Under the pieces are notes generated by a model. It had not been told where the DNA came from, did not search any database, and saw only the letters and a list, made by a program, of their open reading frames with translations. The translations under genes and the position numbers were made by a program. Positions 1-9,546 of a stretch of 64,000 nucleotides of DNA are shown here, piece after piece. Source of the stretch: JAHFUS01 sp035689115 (GTDB taxonomy: Bacteria > Actinomycetota > Acidimicrobiia > Acidimicrobiales > GCA-2861595); the NCBI GenBank assembly GCA_035689115.1, contig DASSMA010000035.1, positions 13,136 to 77,135 of the forward strand, given 5' to 3'. The stretch's first letter is position 1. Each line of letters opens with the position of its first letter.

Positions 1-194
1 CGGGCGACCGTCTCGTGGGCCGCCGGGTCCTGCCCGAGCACCAGCACCCGGGCGCTCCCGTCGAGGCGGCCGCGGTGGAAGATGGGCCCCCACTCCACCC
101 GGAAGTCCCTGGGCGGGTACGCCTCCGGGCCGGGGTAGTCGCGCAGCAGGGCGGCGAAACGGCGGGGATAGCCGATCTCGAACTCGTGGGCCAT
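1..194 (-). CDS. uracil-DNA glycosylase-like protein, N-terminal fragment
   Basis: The first 64 codons of a minus-strand gene that runs off the left edge are present. The ATG lies at 192-194. The visible peptide starts MAHEFEIGYP and contains VLVLGQDPAAHE near residues 50-61. This resembles the water-activating GQDP motif of the uracil-DNA glycosylase superfamily, which removes uracil from DNA. It precedes an amidohydrolase in the divergent direction, across an 86-base gap that must hold both promoters. The rest of the catalytic domain is outside the window, so the subfamily cannot be assigned. Confidence 0.6.
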   Translation of the reverse strand, partial: MAHEFEIGYPRRFAALLRDYPGPEAYPPRDFRVEWGPIFHRGRLDGSARVLVLGQDPAAHETVA

Positions 195-280
195 CCCCGC
201 AGTATGCGCAGGATGCACCGCCGGGCGACAGCGCATTTGTACGCTTCCGCACCAACGGACGAGAGAGTGGAAGGGGCGGC

Positions 281-1855
281 ATGTCGCTCGTGATTGCCGG
301 CCACCTGGTGCCCCTGGCGCCGGGGGCCGAGGACGAGACGTTCGACGGCCGGGTGTGGATCGGCGACGACGGGCTCGTGGCGGCCGTCACCCGTTCCGGC
401 CAGGCCGCGCCCTCCGGCTTCGACGGCGCCCCGGTGGTCGACGTGGGCGGCGACCTCGTGCTGCCCGGCTTCGTCGACCTCCACTCCCACATCGGGTACA
501 ACACGCTGCCGCTGTGGACCCAGCCCGGCGAGGCGGCCCCCTACGCCCACCGCGACATCTGGCCCAACCGCAAGACCTACAAGCCCGACGTGGCCTGGCC
601 GGCGTGGACGTTGAGCAACGCCGCCCCCGAGACGATGTACGCCTACGTCCAGACCCGCGCCCTGGCCGGCGGCACCACCGCGATCCAGGGATGGCCGGCG
701 GCCAGCCGCCCGCCCACCAACCGGCTGGTGCGCTCCGTCGACGACGACCAGGTCGGCCCCCTGCGCGACCCCGTGGCCGTGTCGCTGCAGGCCCTGGAGA
801 AGGAGCAGTTGCAGCGCCGGGCCAAGGAGGTCCTCGGCACCGGCCGGTCGTTCGTCTACCACCTGGCCGAGGGGCAGGTGGGCTCCCTCGCGGCACGGGA
901 CTTCGACGCCATGTCGGGGCCGGGGTGGACGTGCCTCAAGCCGGGGTTCGTGGCCATCCACGCCAACGCCCTCGACGCCGCCGCCTTCCGCACGTGGGCC
1001 CAGAAGGCCGAGGCGCCGGCCGGCTCCACCGCCGGTACGGTGGTCTGGTCGCCCCTCTCCAACCTGTGGCTGTACGGCTCCACCACCGCCGTGCCCGACG
1101 TGCGGGCGGCCGGCATCGGCGTGGCCCTGGGCACCGACTGGGGCCCGTCGGGCACCAAGAACCAGCTGGGCGAGATCAAGGTGGCCCGCGTCTGGAGCGA
1201 CCACCAGGGCTGGGGCCTCACCGACGCCGACCTGGTACGCATGATCACCACCACGCCGGGCGACGCCCTGGCCCGGGCGTGGAAGGTGCCGGTGGGCCGG
1301 CTCGTCCCGGGCGGCCTGGGCGACGTGGCCGTCCTGTCGCGAAGGGGCGGCGACGTGTGGCACGACGTGGTCGCCGCCCGCGACGCCGACGTGTCGCTGG
1401 TCGTGGTCGGCGGCCGGCCCCGCTTCGGCACGGCTGCGCTGCTGAAAGCGGGCGGGGCGGCCAACACCACGGCCGTCCCGGTGGGGACGGCTCGCCGGCG
1501 GGTCACGCTGGTGCGGCCCGACGACCCGTCGAAGACCTGGTCGTGGAAGGACGTGCTGGCCCGTCTCGACTCGGTGCGGGCCGACGCCGCCGTGAACCCG
1601 CCCCGCGGCGCGGCCGGGCTGCGGGCCGCCGCGGGCGCGCCCGGTGCCGGCGATCCGCCGGGCACGCCGGTGATCGCCGTCCGCCTCGACATGCCGGGCG
1701 GGCCGGGCGCCACCGCCGGCCCCCCGCCCAAGGGCCAGACGGTCGACATCCCGCCCATCGAGCCGCTCAACCACAGCCGGGCCTGGCTGGCCAGCCTGAA
1801 GGGCCGCGGCTTCCACGGCGGGGTCCTCGACGGGCTGCGGTCCTTCTATGGCTGA
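281..1855 (+). CDS. amidohydrolase family protein
   Basis: A 524-residue metal-dependent hydrolase of the amidohydrolase superfamily. Metal-ligand candidates are H68 and H70 in FVDLHSH, H194 (YHLAEG), H227 (AIHAN) and D286 (GTDWGP), in the canonical order on the TIM barrel. The N- and C-terminal strands form the usual composite beta domain. The ATG is preceded by GGAAGGGGC. The C-terminal ~150 residues are Gly/Pro/Ala-rich and probably a linker or extra domain. Substrate is not predictable; the fold resembles guanine deaminase and chlorohydrolase relatives. Its stop overlaps the next gene's start by 8 nt, so the two are likely co-translated. Confidence 0.8.
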   Translation: MSLVIAGHLVPLAPGAEDETFDGRVWIGDDGLVAAVTRSGQAAPSGFDGAPVVDVGGDLVLPGFVDLHSHIGYNTLPLWTQPGEAAPYAHRDIWPNRKTYKPDVAWPAWTLSNAAPETMYAYVQTRALAGGTTAIQGWPAASRPPTNRLVRSVDDDQVGPLRDPVAVSLQALEKEQLQRRAKEVLGTGRSFVYHLAEGQVGSLAARDFDAMSGPGWTCLKPGFVAIHANALDAAAFRTWAQKAEAPAGSTAGTVVWSPLSNLWLYGSTTAVPDVRAAGIGVALGTDWGPSGTKNQLGEIKVARVWSDHQGWGLTDADLVRMITTTPGDALARAWKVPVGRLVPGGLGDVAVLSRRGGDVWHDVVAARDADVSLVVVGGRPRFGTAALLKAGGAANTTAVPVGTARRRVTLVRPDDPSKTWSWKDVLARLDSVRADAAVNPPRGAAGLRAAAGAPGAGDPPGTPVIAVRLDMPGGPGATAGPPPKGQTVDIPPIEPLNHSRAWLASLKGRGFHGGVLDGLRSFYG

Positions 1856-3551
1856 ACCCCTGCCGGCGGTGGTCTCCCGCGCCCAGGTCGGCTCGGCCCT
1901 CGCCGGCCGGCAGCGGCCGGCGGCGCCTGCCGACGAGCTGGGCGAGGAGGGGCGGGCGGCGGTCGTCGACACGCTGATCCGGCTCCTCGAGGGCCTCTAC
2001 GCCCACCTGCCGCTGAAGCGGGCCATGTACGCCATCGACCCGGTGCAGCGGCTGCGGCTACTGCGCCAGCGGGTCGCCGTCACCGGCGACGCCGAACTGC
2101 ACGCCGAGGTGGCGGCCGTGCTCACCTCGCTGCGCGACGCCCACACCCGCTACGTCGGCCCGGCGTCGCTGGAAGGCCGGGTGGCCGCCCTGCCGTTCCT
2201 GGTCGAGGCCTACGGCGAGGCGGGGCACCGCCGCTACGTCGTCTCCAAGATCGCCGCCGCCTGGCGCCAGCGCCACGACCCCGCCTTCGAGCCGGGCGTG
2301 GAGCTGCTCCAGTGGAATGCGGTCCCCGTCGACCGGGCCGTCGACCTGTACGCCGACAGGGAGACCGGCGGCCGGCCCGACGCCCGGCGCAGCCGGGCCC
2401 TCACCTCGCTCACCGTGCGGCCCCTCCAGTACCTGCCGGCCCCCGACGAGGACTGGGTGCTGCTCGGCTACCGCGACCGCGACGGCCACAAGCAGGAAGT
2501 GCGCGTGGACTGGCGCGTGCTGACGCCGGGCCGGGCGCTCACCGCCCTCGCCGCCGCGCCGGCCGGCCGGCGGGTGGTGGCCGCCGACCCGGCGGCCGAG
2601 CTGGCCCGCCGGGCCCGCAAGCTGCTCTACGCCCCCGAGCAGTGGCACGCCGAGCGGCGCCCGCAGCGGCCGGCGGCGCCGGCGGCCGGGGGTGGGTGGA
2701 TCCCAACCGCCCTGCACGACGCCGTCGCCGCGCGCGAGGTCACCACCCGGGCCGGCCGCCTCGGCTACCTCCGCCTGTGGAGCTTCGACGTGGCCGACGA
2801 CCAGGCGTTCGTCGAGGAGATCGCCCGGCTCCTGCAGCTCCTGCCCGAGACGGGGCTGGTGGTCGACCTGCGCTCCAACCCGGGCGGCCTGGTGTGGGCG
2901 GCCGAGCGGATGCTGCAGCTGATGACGCCCAACCGGATCCGGCCCACGCGCTTCTCCTTCGTCGCCACCGCCCTCACCCGAGCCATGGTGAACCTGCCCC
3001 AGAACGAGGACGACCTGGAGCCGTGGCGGGACAGCGTGGGGGAGGCGCTGGCCACCGGCGAGCTGTACTCCCGCGCCGTGCCCCTCACGCCCGAGGACCG
3101 GGCCAACGACACCGGGCAGGTCTACGCCGGCCCGGTCGTCGCCGTGGCCGACGCCAACACCTACTCGGCCGCCGACCTGTTCGCCGCCGGGTTCGTGGAC
3201 AACGAGGTGGGGGTGCTGGTCGGCGTCGACGACGCCACCGGCGGGGGCGGCGCCAACGTGTGGGACGTGGCCGAGGTGCGCCGCTCGCTGGCCGGCTCAG
3301 GCCTGGAGCCGGCCGAGCTGCCCGGCGGCGTGGGCTTCACGATCGCCGCCCGGCGGGCCACCCGCAGCGCCGACGGCGCCACCATCGAGGACGCCGGCGT
3401 CCGGGCCCAGGACCACTACCCGCTCACCCGGCGCGACCTGATGGACGGGAACCACGGGCTGCTCAACCACTGCGGCGAGCTGCTGCGCGAGCAGGCCCGC
3501 TCCGCGCTCCTCGGTGGGTCAGAGGTGCTCGACGTTGGCGGCCGGCGCTAG
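1848..3551 (+). CDS. S41 family (C-terminal processing-like) peptidase
   Basis: A 567-residue protein with a tail-specific protease fold in its second half. VVDLRSNPGG (about residues 337-346) is the conserved S41 strand, and the nucleophile serine lies in NTYSAADLFAAGF near residue 440. No signal peptide or clear PDZ domain is visible, so it is probably cytoplasmic or uses a divergent substrate-binding module. The ATG lies 8 nt inside the amidohydrolase end, suggesting translational coupling and a shared substrate pathway. The 3' end overlaps the convergent dehydrogenase gene by 33 nt. Family membership is firm; the physiological substrate is unknown. Confidence 0.75.
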   Translation: MAEPLPAVVSRAQVGSALAGRQRPAAPADELGEEGRAAVVDTLIRLLEGLYAHLPLKRAMYAIDPVQRLRLLRQRVAVTGDAELHAEVAAVLTSLRDAHTRYVGPASLEGRVAALPFLVEAYGEAGHRRYVVSKIAAAWRQRHDPAFEPGVELLQWNAVPVDRAVDLYADRETGGRPDARRSRALTSLTVRPLQYLPAPDEDWVLLGYRDRDGHKQEVRVDWRVLTPGRALTALAAAPAGRRVVAADPAAELARRARKLLYAPEQWHAERRPQRPAAPAAGGGWIPTALHDAVAAREVTTRAGRLGYLRLWSFDVADDQAFVEEIARLLQLLPETGLVVDLRSNPGGLVWAAERMLQLMTPNRIRPTRFSFVATALTRAMVNLPQNEDDLEPWRDSVGEALATGELYSRAVPLTPEDRANDTGQVYAGPVVAVADANTYSAADLFAAGFVDNEVGVLVGVDDATGGGGANVWDVAEVRRSLAGSGLEPAELPGGVGFTIAARRATRSADGATIEDAGVRAQDHYPLTRRDLMDGNHGLLNHCGELLREQARSALLGGSEVLDVGGRR

Positions 3552-4787
3552 GCGCCGGCGGGTGTCGAGCACGTACCGGGCGCCGGCCACCGCCGCGTCG
3601 TCGAGGTCGTCGTGGTCCACCAGCAGGAGCACCGCGTCGGCCGCCGCCAGCTCCTCGGCGCTGCACTCGGCCCGGCTGGCTCGGGGGTCGAGGCGGTCCT
3701 CGGCCACGTGGGGGTCCCAGGCCCGCACGTCGGCGCCCATGGCCAGCAGGCGGTCCACCACCACCATCGACGGTGACTCGCGGGCGTCGCTGGTGTTGCG
3801 CTTGTAGGCCAGGCCCAGCACCAGCACCCGGGCCCCGTTGACCGCCTGCCGGCGCCGGTTGAGGCCGGCGACGAGGCGGCGCACGACGTAGTCGGGCATG
3901 TGGTCGTTGACGTCGTTGGCCAGCTCCACGAAGCGGAAGCTGTGCCCCAGGCGCTGCCGCACCCGCCACGACAGGTAGCTCGGGTCGATGGGCAGGCAGT
4001 GGCCGCCGACGCCGGGGCCGGGCGTGAAGCGCAGGTAGCCGAACGGCTTGGTGCTGGCGGCGTCGATGGCCTCCCACACGTCGATGCCGAGGTCGTGGGC
4101 GAACATGGCCAGCTCGTTCACCAGGGCGATGTTGACGTGCCGGAACGTGTTCTCCAGCAGCTTGGTGAGCTCCGCCTCCTTGGGCGACGACACCGGCACG
4201 GTGCGCTCGACGACGGCGTCGTAGAAGCCCTGCACGGCGGCCAGCGAGGCGGCGTCGATCCCCGACACCACCTTGGGCGTGTTCACCAGGTTCCACGCCG
4301 GGTTCCCGGGGTCGATGCGCTCGGGGCTGTACCCCAGGTGGAACCCCTCCCCCGCCGCCAGGCCCGAGCCCTCCTCCAGCAGCGGTGCCAGCAGCTCCTC
4401 GGTGGTGCCCGGCCAGGTGGTGGACTCGAGGATCACGGTGGCACCTCGCCGCAGGTGGGGGGCGAGGGCGGCGGCCGCCTCCTCGATGTGCGACAGGTCG
4501 GGCGCGCCCTCGCTGAGCGGTGTGGGCACGGAGATCACCGCCACGTCGAAGCCGGCGAGGGCGTCCTCCGAGGACGTGGGCAGGTAGCGCCCCGTGGCCA
4601 GGGCGGCCGCCACCTCGGCGGCCCGGACGTCCTCGACGTAGGACTCGCCGGCGGCCAGGCGCTTGGCCCGGCGCTCGTCGACCTCGAAGCCCACGACGTC
4701 GAAGCCGGCGTCGACGGCCCGCATGGCGAGCGGCAGCCCGACGTAGCCCTGGCCGACGACGACCAGGCGCCCGGGGGGAGTGGTCAT
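3519..4787 (-). CDS. nucleotide-sugar 6-dehydrogenase (UDP-GlcNAc/ManNAc or UDP-Glc dehydrogenase family)
   Basis: This 422-residue enzyme would oxidise the C6 hydroxyl of a UDP-sugar to a uronate with two NAD+, feeding envelope polysaccharide synthesis. The N-terminal Rossmann motif reads VVVGQGYVGLPLA. The central segment has ILESTTWPGTTEELL and YSPERIDPGN. GPGVGGHCLPIDP carries the catalytic cysteine near residue 262. The C-terminal UDP-binding domain follows. The LPIDPSYLSW context resembles WbpA/WecC-type acetylhexosamine dehydrogenases more than UDP-glucose dehydrogenases, but substrate is inferred. No sugar-biosynthesis partner lies beside it; the only glycosyltransferase in the window is near 63 kb. 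Confidence 0.85.
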   Translation of the reverse strand: MTTPPGRLVVVGQGYVGLPLAMRAVDAGFDVVGFEVDERRAKRLAAGESYVEDVRAAEVAAALATGRYLPTSSEDALAGFDVAVISVPTPLSEGAPDLSHIEEAAAALAPHLRRGATVILESTTWPGTTEELLAPLLEEGSGLAAGEGFHLGYSPERIDPGNPAWNLVNTPKVVSGIDAASLAAVQGFYDAVVERTVPVSSPKEAELTKLLENTFRHVNIALVNELAMFAHDLGIDVWEAIDAASTKPFGYLRFTPGPGVGGHCLPIDPSYLSWRVRQRLGHSFRFVELANDVNDHMPDYVVRRLVAGLNRRRQAVNGARVLVLGLAYKRNTSDARESPSMVVVDRLLAMGADVRAWDPHVAEDRLDPRASRAECSAEELAAADAVLLLVDHDDLDDAAVAGARYVLDTRRRLAPAANVEHL

Positions 4788-4815
4788 GCCGTCATCATCG
4801 CCGCCGCCGCAGCAG

Positions 4816-5691
4816 TCAGCGAGCGCCGCCCGCCTTGCGCCTGGCCTTGTCCTCGAACATCACGTCGTCGGCCTCGGCCCACGCCTCGGCGATGCCCGTG
4901 GTCTCCCGCCGGCAGGCCCCGCCCACCGACGCCGAGACGCCCTCCTCGCCCAGCGCCGTCCGCAGGCGGTCGACGAGGTGGGCCAGGTCCTGCTCGTCGC
5001 AGTTGAGGGCCAGGATGGCGAACTCGTCGCCGCCGGTGCGGGCGACCAGGTCGCTCTCACGGCTGGTCTGGCGGATGATGCTGGCCACCAGGCGGAGGAG
5101 CAGGTCGCCGTGCAGGTGGCCCTGCCCGTCGTTGATGCGCTTCAGGTCGTCGAGGTCGACCACCACCACGGCGGCGTCTCCCCCGTAGCGGCGCCGGCGC
5201 CGCTCCTCGGCCTCGAGCGCCCGGTCCCAGGCCCGGCGGTTGGCCACGCCGGTGAGGGCGTCGGTGAGGGCCTCGACCTCCACCTGCTGGGCCTTGACGG
5301 TGGCGGCGTCGGCCCGCCGGCTCTGGATGTCGGCCTCCCACTCGGCGCCGGCCACCGCCCCGAGCAGGGCGGCGAGGCGGCTGGCCCGCGCCGCGGCGAC
5401 GGCATCGTCGTCGCCGGCGCCGCCGAGGGCGCAGACGAAGCCCACCGTGCTGCCGTCGGGCAGGGTGAGCGGGAGCCGCAGGTCACGCTCGGTGTCGAGG
5501 ACCAACCGCTCCCCCACGGCCGCCGTGCGGGCGCCTCCCGCCGTGCAGACGACCACGAGGTCTTCGCCGTCGACGCGGGCGACGACCCACGTCCGGGAGG
5601 GAACCAGTTCGGCGGCGTCGGAAACGACCGTGGCGGCAGCCACGCGAAAGCGCGCGGACAGAAGGCTGCGCTGGTTCGCGTTCGCGTTCAC
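4816..5691 (-). CDS. diguanylate cyclase (GGDEF domain)
   Basis: A 291-residue protein with an N-terminal sensory-like region of about 125 residues and a C-terminal GGDEF domain. RTGGDEFAIL puts the active site at about residues 220-224, and RESD five residues before it fits the inhibitory I-site. VVDLDDLKRINDGQGH carries metal- and GTP-binding residues, so c-di-GMP synthesis is likely. I chose the GTG at 5691 because AGAAAGGCGG precedes it; there is no in-frame ATG nearby. The N-terminal region (WVVARVDGEDLVVVCTAGG) looks GAF-like, but this is weak. No membrane segment is visible. It lies 113 nt downstream of lepA. Confidence 0.85.
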   Translation of the reverse strand: MNANANQRSLLSARFRVAAATVVSDAAELVPSRTWVVARVDGEDLVVVCTAGGARTAAVGERLVLDTERDLRLPLTLPDGSTVGFVCALGGAGDDDAVAAARASRLAALLGAVAGAEWEADIQSRRADAATVKAQQVEVEALTDALTGVANRRAWDRALEAEERRRRRYGGDAAVVVVDLDDLKRINDGQGHLHGDLLLRLVASIIRQTSRESDLVARTGGDEFAILALNCDEQDLAHLVDRLRTALGEEGVSASVGGACRRETTGIAEAWAEADDVMFEDKARRKAGGAR

Positions 5692-5804
5692 ACCCGCCTT
5701 TCTTTCCCCCAGCACAAGGGTACGGGAAGTCGACCCGCCGGAAAAGGGTGGTGGCACCCCAATTCGTGGGAAATCATAGGGGGGTTTTGGCTCTTTGAGG
5801 GATT

Positions 5805-7631
5805 TCAGTCGCTGTCCAGCCGGAGGGCCGAGACGAACGCTTCCTGGGGGACTTCCACCCGCCCGATGTTCTTCATCCGCCGCTTGCCCTCCTTCTGGCG
5901 CTCGAGGAGCTTGCGCTTGCGGGTGATGTCGCCCCCGTAGCACTTGGCCAGCACGTCCTTGCGCTTGGCCTTGACCGTCTGGCGGGCGATGAAGCGGCCC
6001 CCGATGGCGGCCTGGATGGGCACGTCGAACAGCTGCCGGGGGATGAGCTCCCGCAGCTTCTCGCACATCTTGCGGCCGTATTCCTGGGCCTTGGAGCGGT
6101 GGGTGATGGTGGAGAAGGCGTCCACCGGCACGCCGTTGAGGAGGATGTCGATCTTCACCAGGTCGGACGTCTCGTAGCCGGCCGGGTCGTAGTCGAGGCT
6201 GGCATAGCCCTTGGTGCGGCTCTTCAGCTGGTCGAAGAAGTCGACCACGACCTCGGCCAACGGGACCCGGTACACCAGCTCCAGCCGCTCGGGCGAGAGG
6301 TACTCCATCTTCACCATCTCGCCCCGGCGGGTCTGGCACAGGTCCATGATCGTGCCCGTGTACTCGGTGGGCAGCAGGACCGTGGTGGTGAGGAACGGCT
6401 CCTCGATCGACTCCAGCTTGTTGGCCGGCGGCATGTCGCTCGGGTTGTCCACCTCCACCACCGACCCGTCGGTGAGGTGGGCCATGTAGGCCACGCTCGG
6501 CGCGGTGGCGATGAGCGACAGGTCGAACTCCCGCTCCAGCCGCTCCCGCACGATCTCCATGTGGAGCAGGCCGAGGAACCCGCAGCGGAAGCCGAAGCCG
6601 AGCGCCCCCGAGGTCTCGGGCTCGTAGGTGAAGCTGGAATCGTTGAGCCGCAGCTTCTCCAGGGCGTCGCGCAGGTCGGCGAAGTCGTCGCCCTCCACCG
6701 GGAACAGCCCGCAGAACACCATGGGCTTGGGGTCGCGGTAGCCGGGCAGCGGCTCGGTGGCGCCGCCGTGGCCGGTGACGGTGACCGTCTCGCCGGAGCG
6801 GGCCTCTCCCACGTCCTTGATGCCGGCGATGAGGTACCCGACCTCGCCGGGGCCGATGGAGGCGACGGGCGTGCTGGCCGGCGCGCGGATGCCGATCTCC
6901 TCCACGTCGTGCACGGCGCCGGCCTGCATGAACCGGAGCCGGGCGCCGGCGTGCAGGGTGCCGTCGAACACCCGCACGGCGCTCACCACGCCGCGGTACT
7001 GGTCGTAGGAGGAGTCGAAGATGAGGCCCCGCAGCGGGTCGTCGGGGTCGCCGGTGGGCGGCGGGATGCGCTCCACCACGGCGTCGAGCAGCTCGGGCAC
7101 GCCGGCGCCCGTCTTGGCGGAGATGTGGAGGATGGAGGGCGCCGGGATGCCGAGCACCTTCTCGATCTCGGCCGCGTAGCGCTCGGGGTCGGCGCTCGGC
7201 AGGTCGATCTTGTTGAGGGCGGCGACGATCTCCAGGTCGTGCTCGAGGGCCAGGTAGCAGTTGGCCAGCGTCTGGGCCTCGATCCCCTGGGCGGCGTCGA
7301 CCAGCAGGACCACGCCCTCGCAGGCGGCCAGGCTGCGGCTCACCTCGTAGCCGAAGTCCACGTGCCCGGGCGTGTCGATCAGGTGCAGGACGTGGTCCCG
7401 CCAGGTGACCCGCACGTTCTGGGCCTTGATCGTGATGCCCCGCTCCCGCTCCAGGTCCATGGAGTCGAGGTACTGCTCGCGCATCTCCCGGGGGTCGACG
7501 GCGTTGGTGGCCTCCAGGATGCGGTCGGACAGCGTGGACTTGCCGTGGTCCACGTGGGCCACGATGCAGAAGTTCCGGAAGCGGTCCAGCGCGGGCATGG
7601 GAACTGCCATCGTACGGGCCACCGGGGCCAT
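5805..7631 (-). CDS. lepA: elongation factor 4 (LepA), ribosome back-translocase GTPase
   Basis: A 608-residue translational GTPase acting on the 30S/70S ribosome. The G1 motif AHVDHGKST is at residues 25-33, the G2 region reads RERGITIKAQNV, DTPGHVDFGYEVSRS is G3 and NKIDLPSADP is G4. The LepA-specific C-terminal domain ends in KRKLLERQKEGKRRMK. Length matches the ~600-residue family. Start choice is uncertain: ATGs at 7631, 7610 and 7598 are in frame and none has a strong ribosome site; conservation begins at about residue 15. lepA downstream of rpsT/holA is the usual actinobacterial neighbourhood, here with a subtilase and GGDEF-EAL pair inserted. Confidence 0.97.
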   Translation of the reverse strand: MAPVARTMAVPMPALDRFRNFCIVAHVDHGKSTLSDRILEATNAVDPREMREQYLDSMDLERERGITIKAQNVRVTWRDHVLHLIDTPGHVDFGYEVSRSLAACEGVVLLVDAAQGIEAQTLANCYLALEHDLEIVAALNKIDLPSADPERYAAEIEKVLGIPAPSILHISAKTGAGVPELLDAVVERIPPPTGDPDDPLRGLIFDSSYDQYRGVVSAVRVFDGTLHAGARLRFMQAGAVHDVEEIGIRAPASTPVASIGPGEVGYLIAGIKDVGEARSGETVTVTGHGGATEPLPGYRDPKPMVFCGLFPVEGDDFADLRDALEKLRLNDSSFTYEPETSGALGFGFRCGFLGLLHMEIVRERLEREFDLSLIATAPSVAYMAHLTDGSVVEVDNPSDMPPANKLESIEEPFLTTTVLLPTEYTGTIMDLCQTRRGEMVKMEYLSPERLELVYRVPLAEVVVDFFDQLKSRTKGYASLDYDPAGYETSDLVKIDILLNGVPVDAFSTITHRSKAQEYGRKMCEKLRELIPRQLFDVPIQAAIGGRFIARQTVKAKRKDVLAKCYGGDITRKRKLLERQKEGKRRMKNIGRVEVPQEAFVSALRLDSD

Positions 7632-7881
7632 GGCCGGGCCGGGCTAGGCCACGCGCGGTGACCGCCGCGCCCACACCCACCGTGGTGGAATCGCGCCCCC
7701 GACCGCGTGCGTGCCGCCACGGAGCGGGCCGGTCGAGTAGCGCCCTCCGTGGGGGTGCCCACACCTGCGGTGGTGCCTGACCAGACCAGGATGACTCATC
7801 CGGGCTATGGCGTCGGAGCGCCCGAGGGCCGATAGTGCCGAAGGGGTGCGGTCCCGACACGGCGACACGGGAGGGTGGGCG
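7632..7881. promoter_or_regulatory. divergent intergenic region between lepA and the subtilase gene
   Basis: These 250 bases must carry promoters for lepA (leftward) and for the subtilase/GGDEF-EAL pair (rightward). I see a short dyad CCACC-GT-GGTGG near 7679-7690 and a possible rightward -10 hexamer GATAGT near 7830, but no convincing -35 element. GGGAGGGTGG just before 7882 is a good ribosome-binding site for the subtilase. No RNA gene or longer repeat is evident. Confidence 0.35.
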
Positions 7882-9546
7882 ATGACGTTCTCCACACGGG
7901 TGGGCAAGGCCGCGGTGGTCTTCGGGGTGGCGGCCGCGCTGATGGCCGCCACCGCCTGCCGGGCACCCGCCGGGCACGCCGGTTCCGTCCCGCAGGTGCA
8001 CGACGAGGTCCTCGCCCGGGTGGTCGTCCAGGCCCGCGGCGCCGCCCCCCGGGCGGTGGAAGCCGTCGAGCAGGCCGGGGGTCACGTCACCCGCCCGCTG
8101 CCGCTGGTGGACGGCGTCGCCGCCGAGGTGCCGGCCGCCGCCCTGCCGGCGCTGGCCGCCACGCCGGGCCTGATCGTCACCCCCGACGCCAGCGTCAAGG
8201 TGCAGGGCACGGTCGCCGGCGGGGCCACGGGCACCTCCGCCTACCGCAAGGTGACCGGCGCCGACCAACTGGCGGCCGACGGCTACGACGGCACCGGGGT
8301 CACCGTCGCCCTGGTCGACACCGGCATCGCCGCCGTGCCCGACCTGGCCGGCAAGGTGCTCCCGGTGCGGGACGACCTCACCGGCGCGGTGAAGCCGTGC
8401 GTGAACCTGTCGGGCGAGCGCGACTGCTCCGACTCCTACGGGCACGGCACGTTCATGGCCGGCATCATCGCCGGCAGCGGCGCCGCCTCCGGCGGGCAGT
8501 ACCAGGGCATGGCCCCCGGCGCCCGCCTGGTGTCGGTGAAGATCGCCGGCCGGGACGGCTCGGCCGACGTGTCGAACGTGCTGGCCGCCATCCAGTGGGT
8601 CGTGTCGTTCAAGGACACCTACGGCATCCGGGTGCTGAACCTCTCGCTCGGCACCGACTCCACGCAGAGCTACCGGGTCGACCCGCTCAACTACGCGGTG
8701 GAGCGGGCGTGGGCGGCCGGCATCGCCGTGGTGGTGGCCGCCGCCAACCGCGGCCCCGGCCCCGGCACCATCTCCAAGCCGGGCGACGACCCGTGGGTCA
8801 TCACCGTGGGCGCCGTCGACGACCGGGGCACGCCGGGCCTGGGCGACGACGAGGTGCCCGACTTCACCTCCCGCGGCCCGACGGCGTCGGACGGCCTGGC
8901 CAAGCCCGACCTGGCCGCGCCGGGCGCCCACGTGGTGTCGCTGGAGGCGCCCGGCAGCTCGATCGCCACCAACGTCCCGACGGCGATGACCAACGGGTAC
9001 CGCAAGGGCAGCGGCACCTCCATGGCGGCGGCGGTGATGTCGGGAGCCTCCGCGCTGCTCATCGGTGCCGACCCGGAGCTCACGCCCGACCGGCTGAAGT
9101 TCGCCCTCACCGCCACCGCCCGCGACGGCGTCGACCCGGACGTGAACACCGTGGGCGCCGGCGTGGTGAGCGCCTCCCTGGCCCGCACCGCCCCCGACGG
9201 CCTGGCCAACCAGGGCCTCGACCGTTCCAACGGCATGGGCAGCCTGGACGCCAGCCGGGGCTCGGTGCGGGTGAGCACCCAGGGCCTGCTCGGCACCGTG
9301 CTCACCGGCGGCCAGACCGCCCAGCTGCTGCTGTGGGACCCGATCGGGTTCGCCACCGGCTCGTGGTCAACTCCCTCCTGGTACCTGTCGACCTGGTACC
9401 TGAACGGCTGGTACGCCGTGCAATGGAGCGGCTCCAAGTGGCAGGGATCGAAATGGCAGGGCTCGAAGTGGCAGGGCCAGAGCAACCCGACGAGCACCTA
9501 CGGGTCGAAGTGGCAGGGGTCGGACTGGTACGGGGCGTGGGAGTAG
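7882..9546 (+). CDS. secreted S8 (subtilisin-like) serine peptidase with Trp-rich repeat tail
   Basis: A 554-residue exported protease. The catalytic triad is D146 (VALVDTG), H188 (YGHGTFMAG) and S380 (GTSMAAAVMSG), with an I9-like propeptide between the signal and the catalytic domain. The N-terminus MTFSTRVGKAAVVFGVAAAL is a signal sequence ending near ATAC, possibly a weak lipobox. I chose ATG 7882 over 7807 because of the GGGAGGGTGG site and the signal peptide. The tail is unusual: aromatic WY repeats followed by three tandem GSKWQ units, a fourth after a short spacer, then GSDWY and the stop. The tail may bind the cell surface or a polymer. The stop overlaps the GTG of the next gene. Confidence 0.9.
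   Translation: MTFSTRVGKAAVVFGVAAALMAATACRAPAGHAGSVPQVHDEVLARVVVQARGAAPRAVEAVEQAGGHVTRPLPLVDGVAAEVPAAALPALAATPGLIVTPDASVKVQGTVAGGATGTSAYRKVTGADQLAADGYDGTGVTVALVDTGIAAVPDLAGKVLPVRDDLTGAVKPCVNLSGERDCSDSYGHGTFMAGIIAGSGAASGGQYQGMAPGARLVSVKIAGRDGSADVSNVLAAIQWVVSFKDTYGIRVLNLSLGTDSTQSYRVDPLNYAVERAWAAGIAVVVAAANRGPGPGTISKPGDDPWVITVGAVDDRGTPGLGDDEVPDFTSRGPTASDGLAKPDLAAPGAHVVSLEAPGSSIATNVPTAMTNGYRKGSGTSMAAAVMSGASALLIGADPELTPDRLKFALTATARDGVDPDVNTVGAGVVSASLARTAPDGLANQGLDRSNGMGSLDASRGSVRVSTQGLLGTVLTGGQTAQLLLWDPIGFATGSWSTPSWYLSTWYLNGWYAVQWSGSKWQGSKWQGSKWQGQSNPTSTYGSKWQGSDWYGAWE
9430..9531 (+). repeat. 15-nt tandem repeat encoding GSKWQ units
   Basis: Three perfect-length 15-nt units lie at 9430-9444, 9445-9459 and 9460-9474, each encoding GSKWQ with synonymous changes. 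After a 27-nt spacer come a fourth GSKWQ (9502-9516) and a variant GSDWY (9517-9531). The units differ at third positions (TCC/TCG, AAG/AAA, GGC/GGA/GGG), so they have been kept at the protein level and are not a very recent DNA duplication. Confidence 0.85.

Noticed and set aside
4816..8931. Very long minus-strand open frame across lepA and the subtilase region
   Set aside because: Only the 3' 876 bases encode a recognisable protein (GGDEF). The rest is low-complexity Arg/Gly/His sequence antisense or out of frame to lepA and the subtilase, as expected in very GC-rich DNA.
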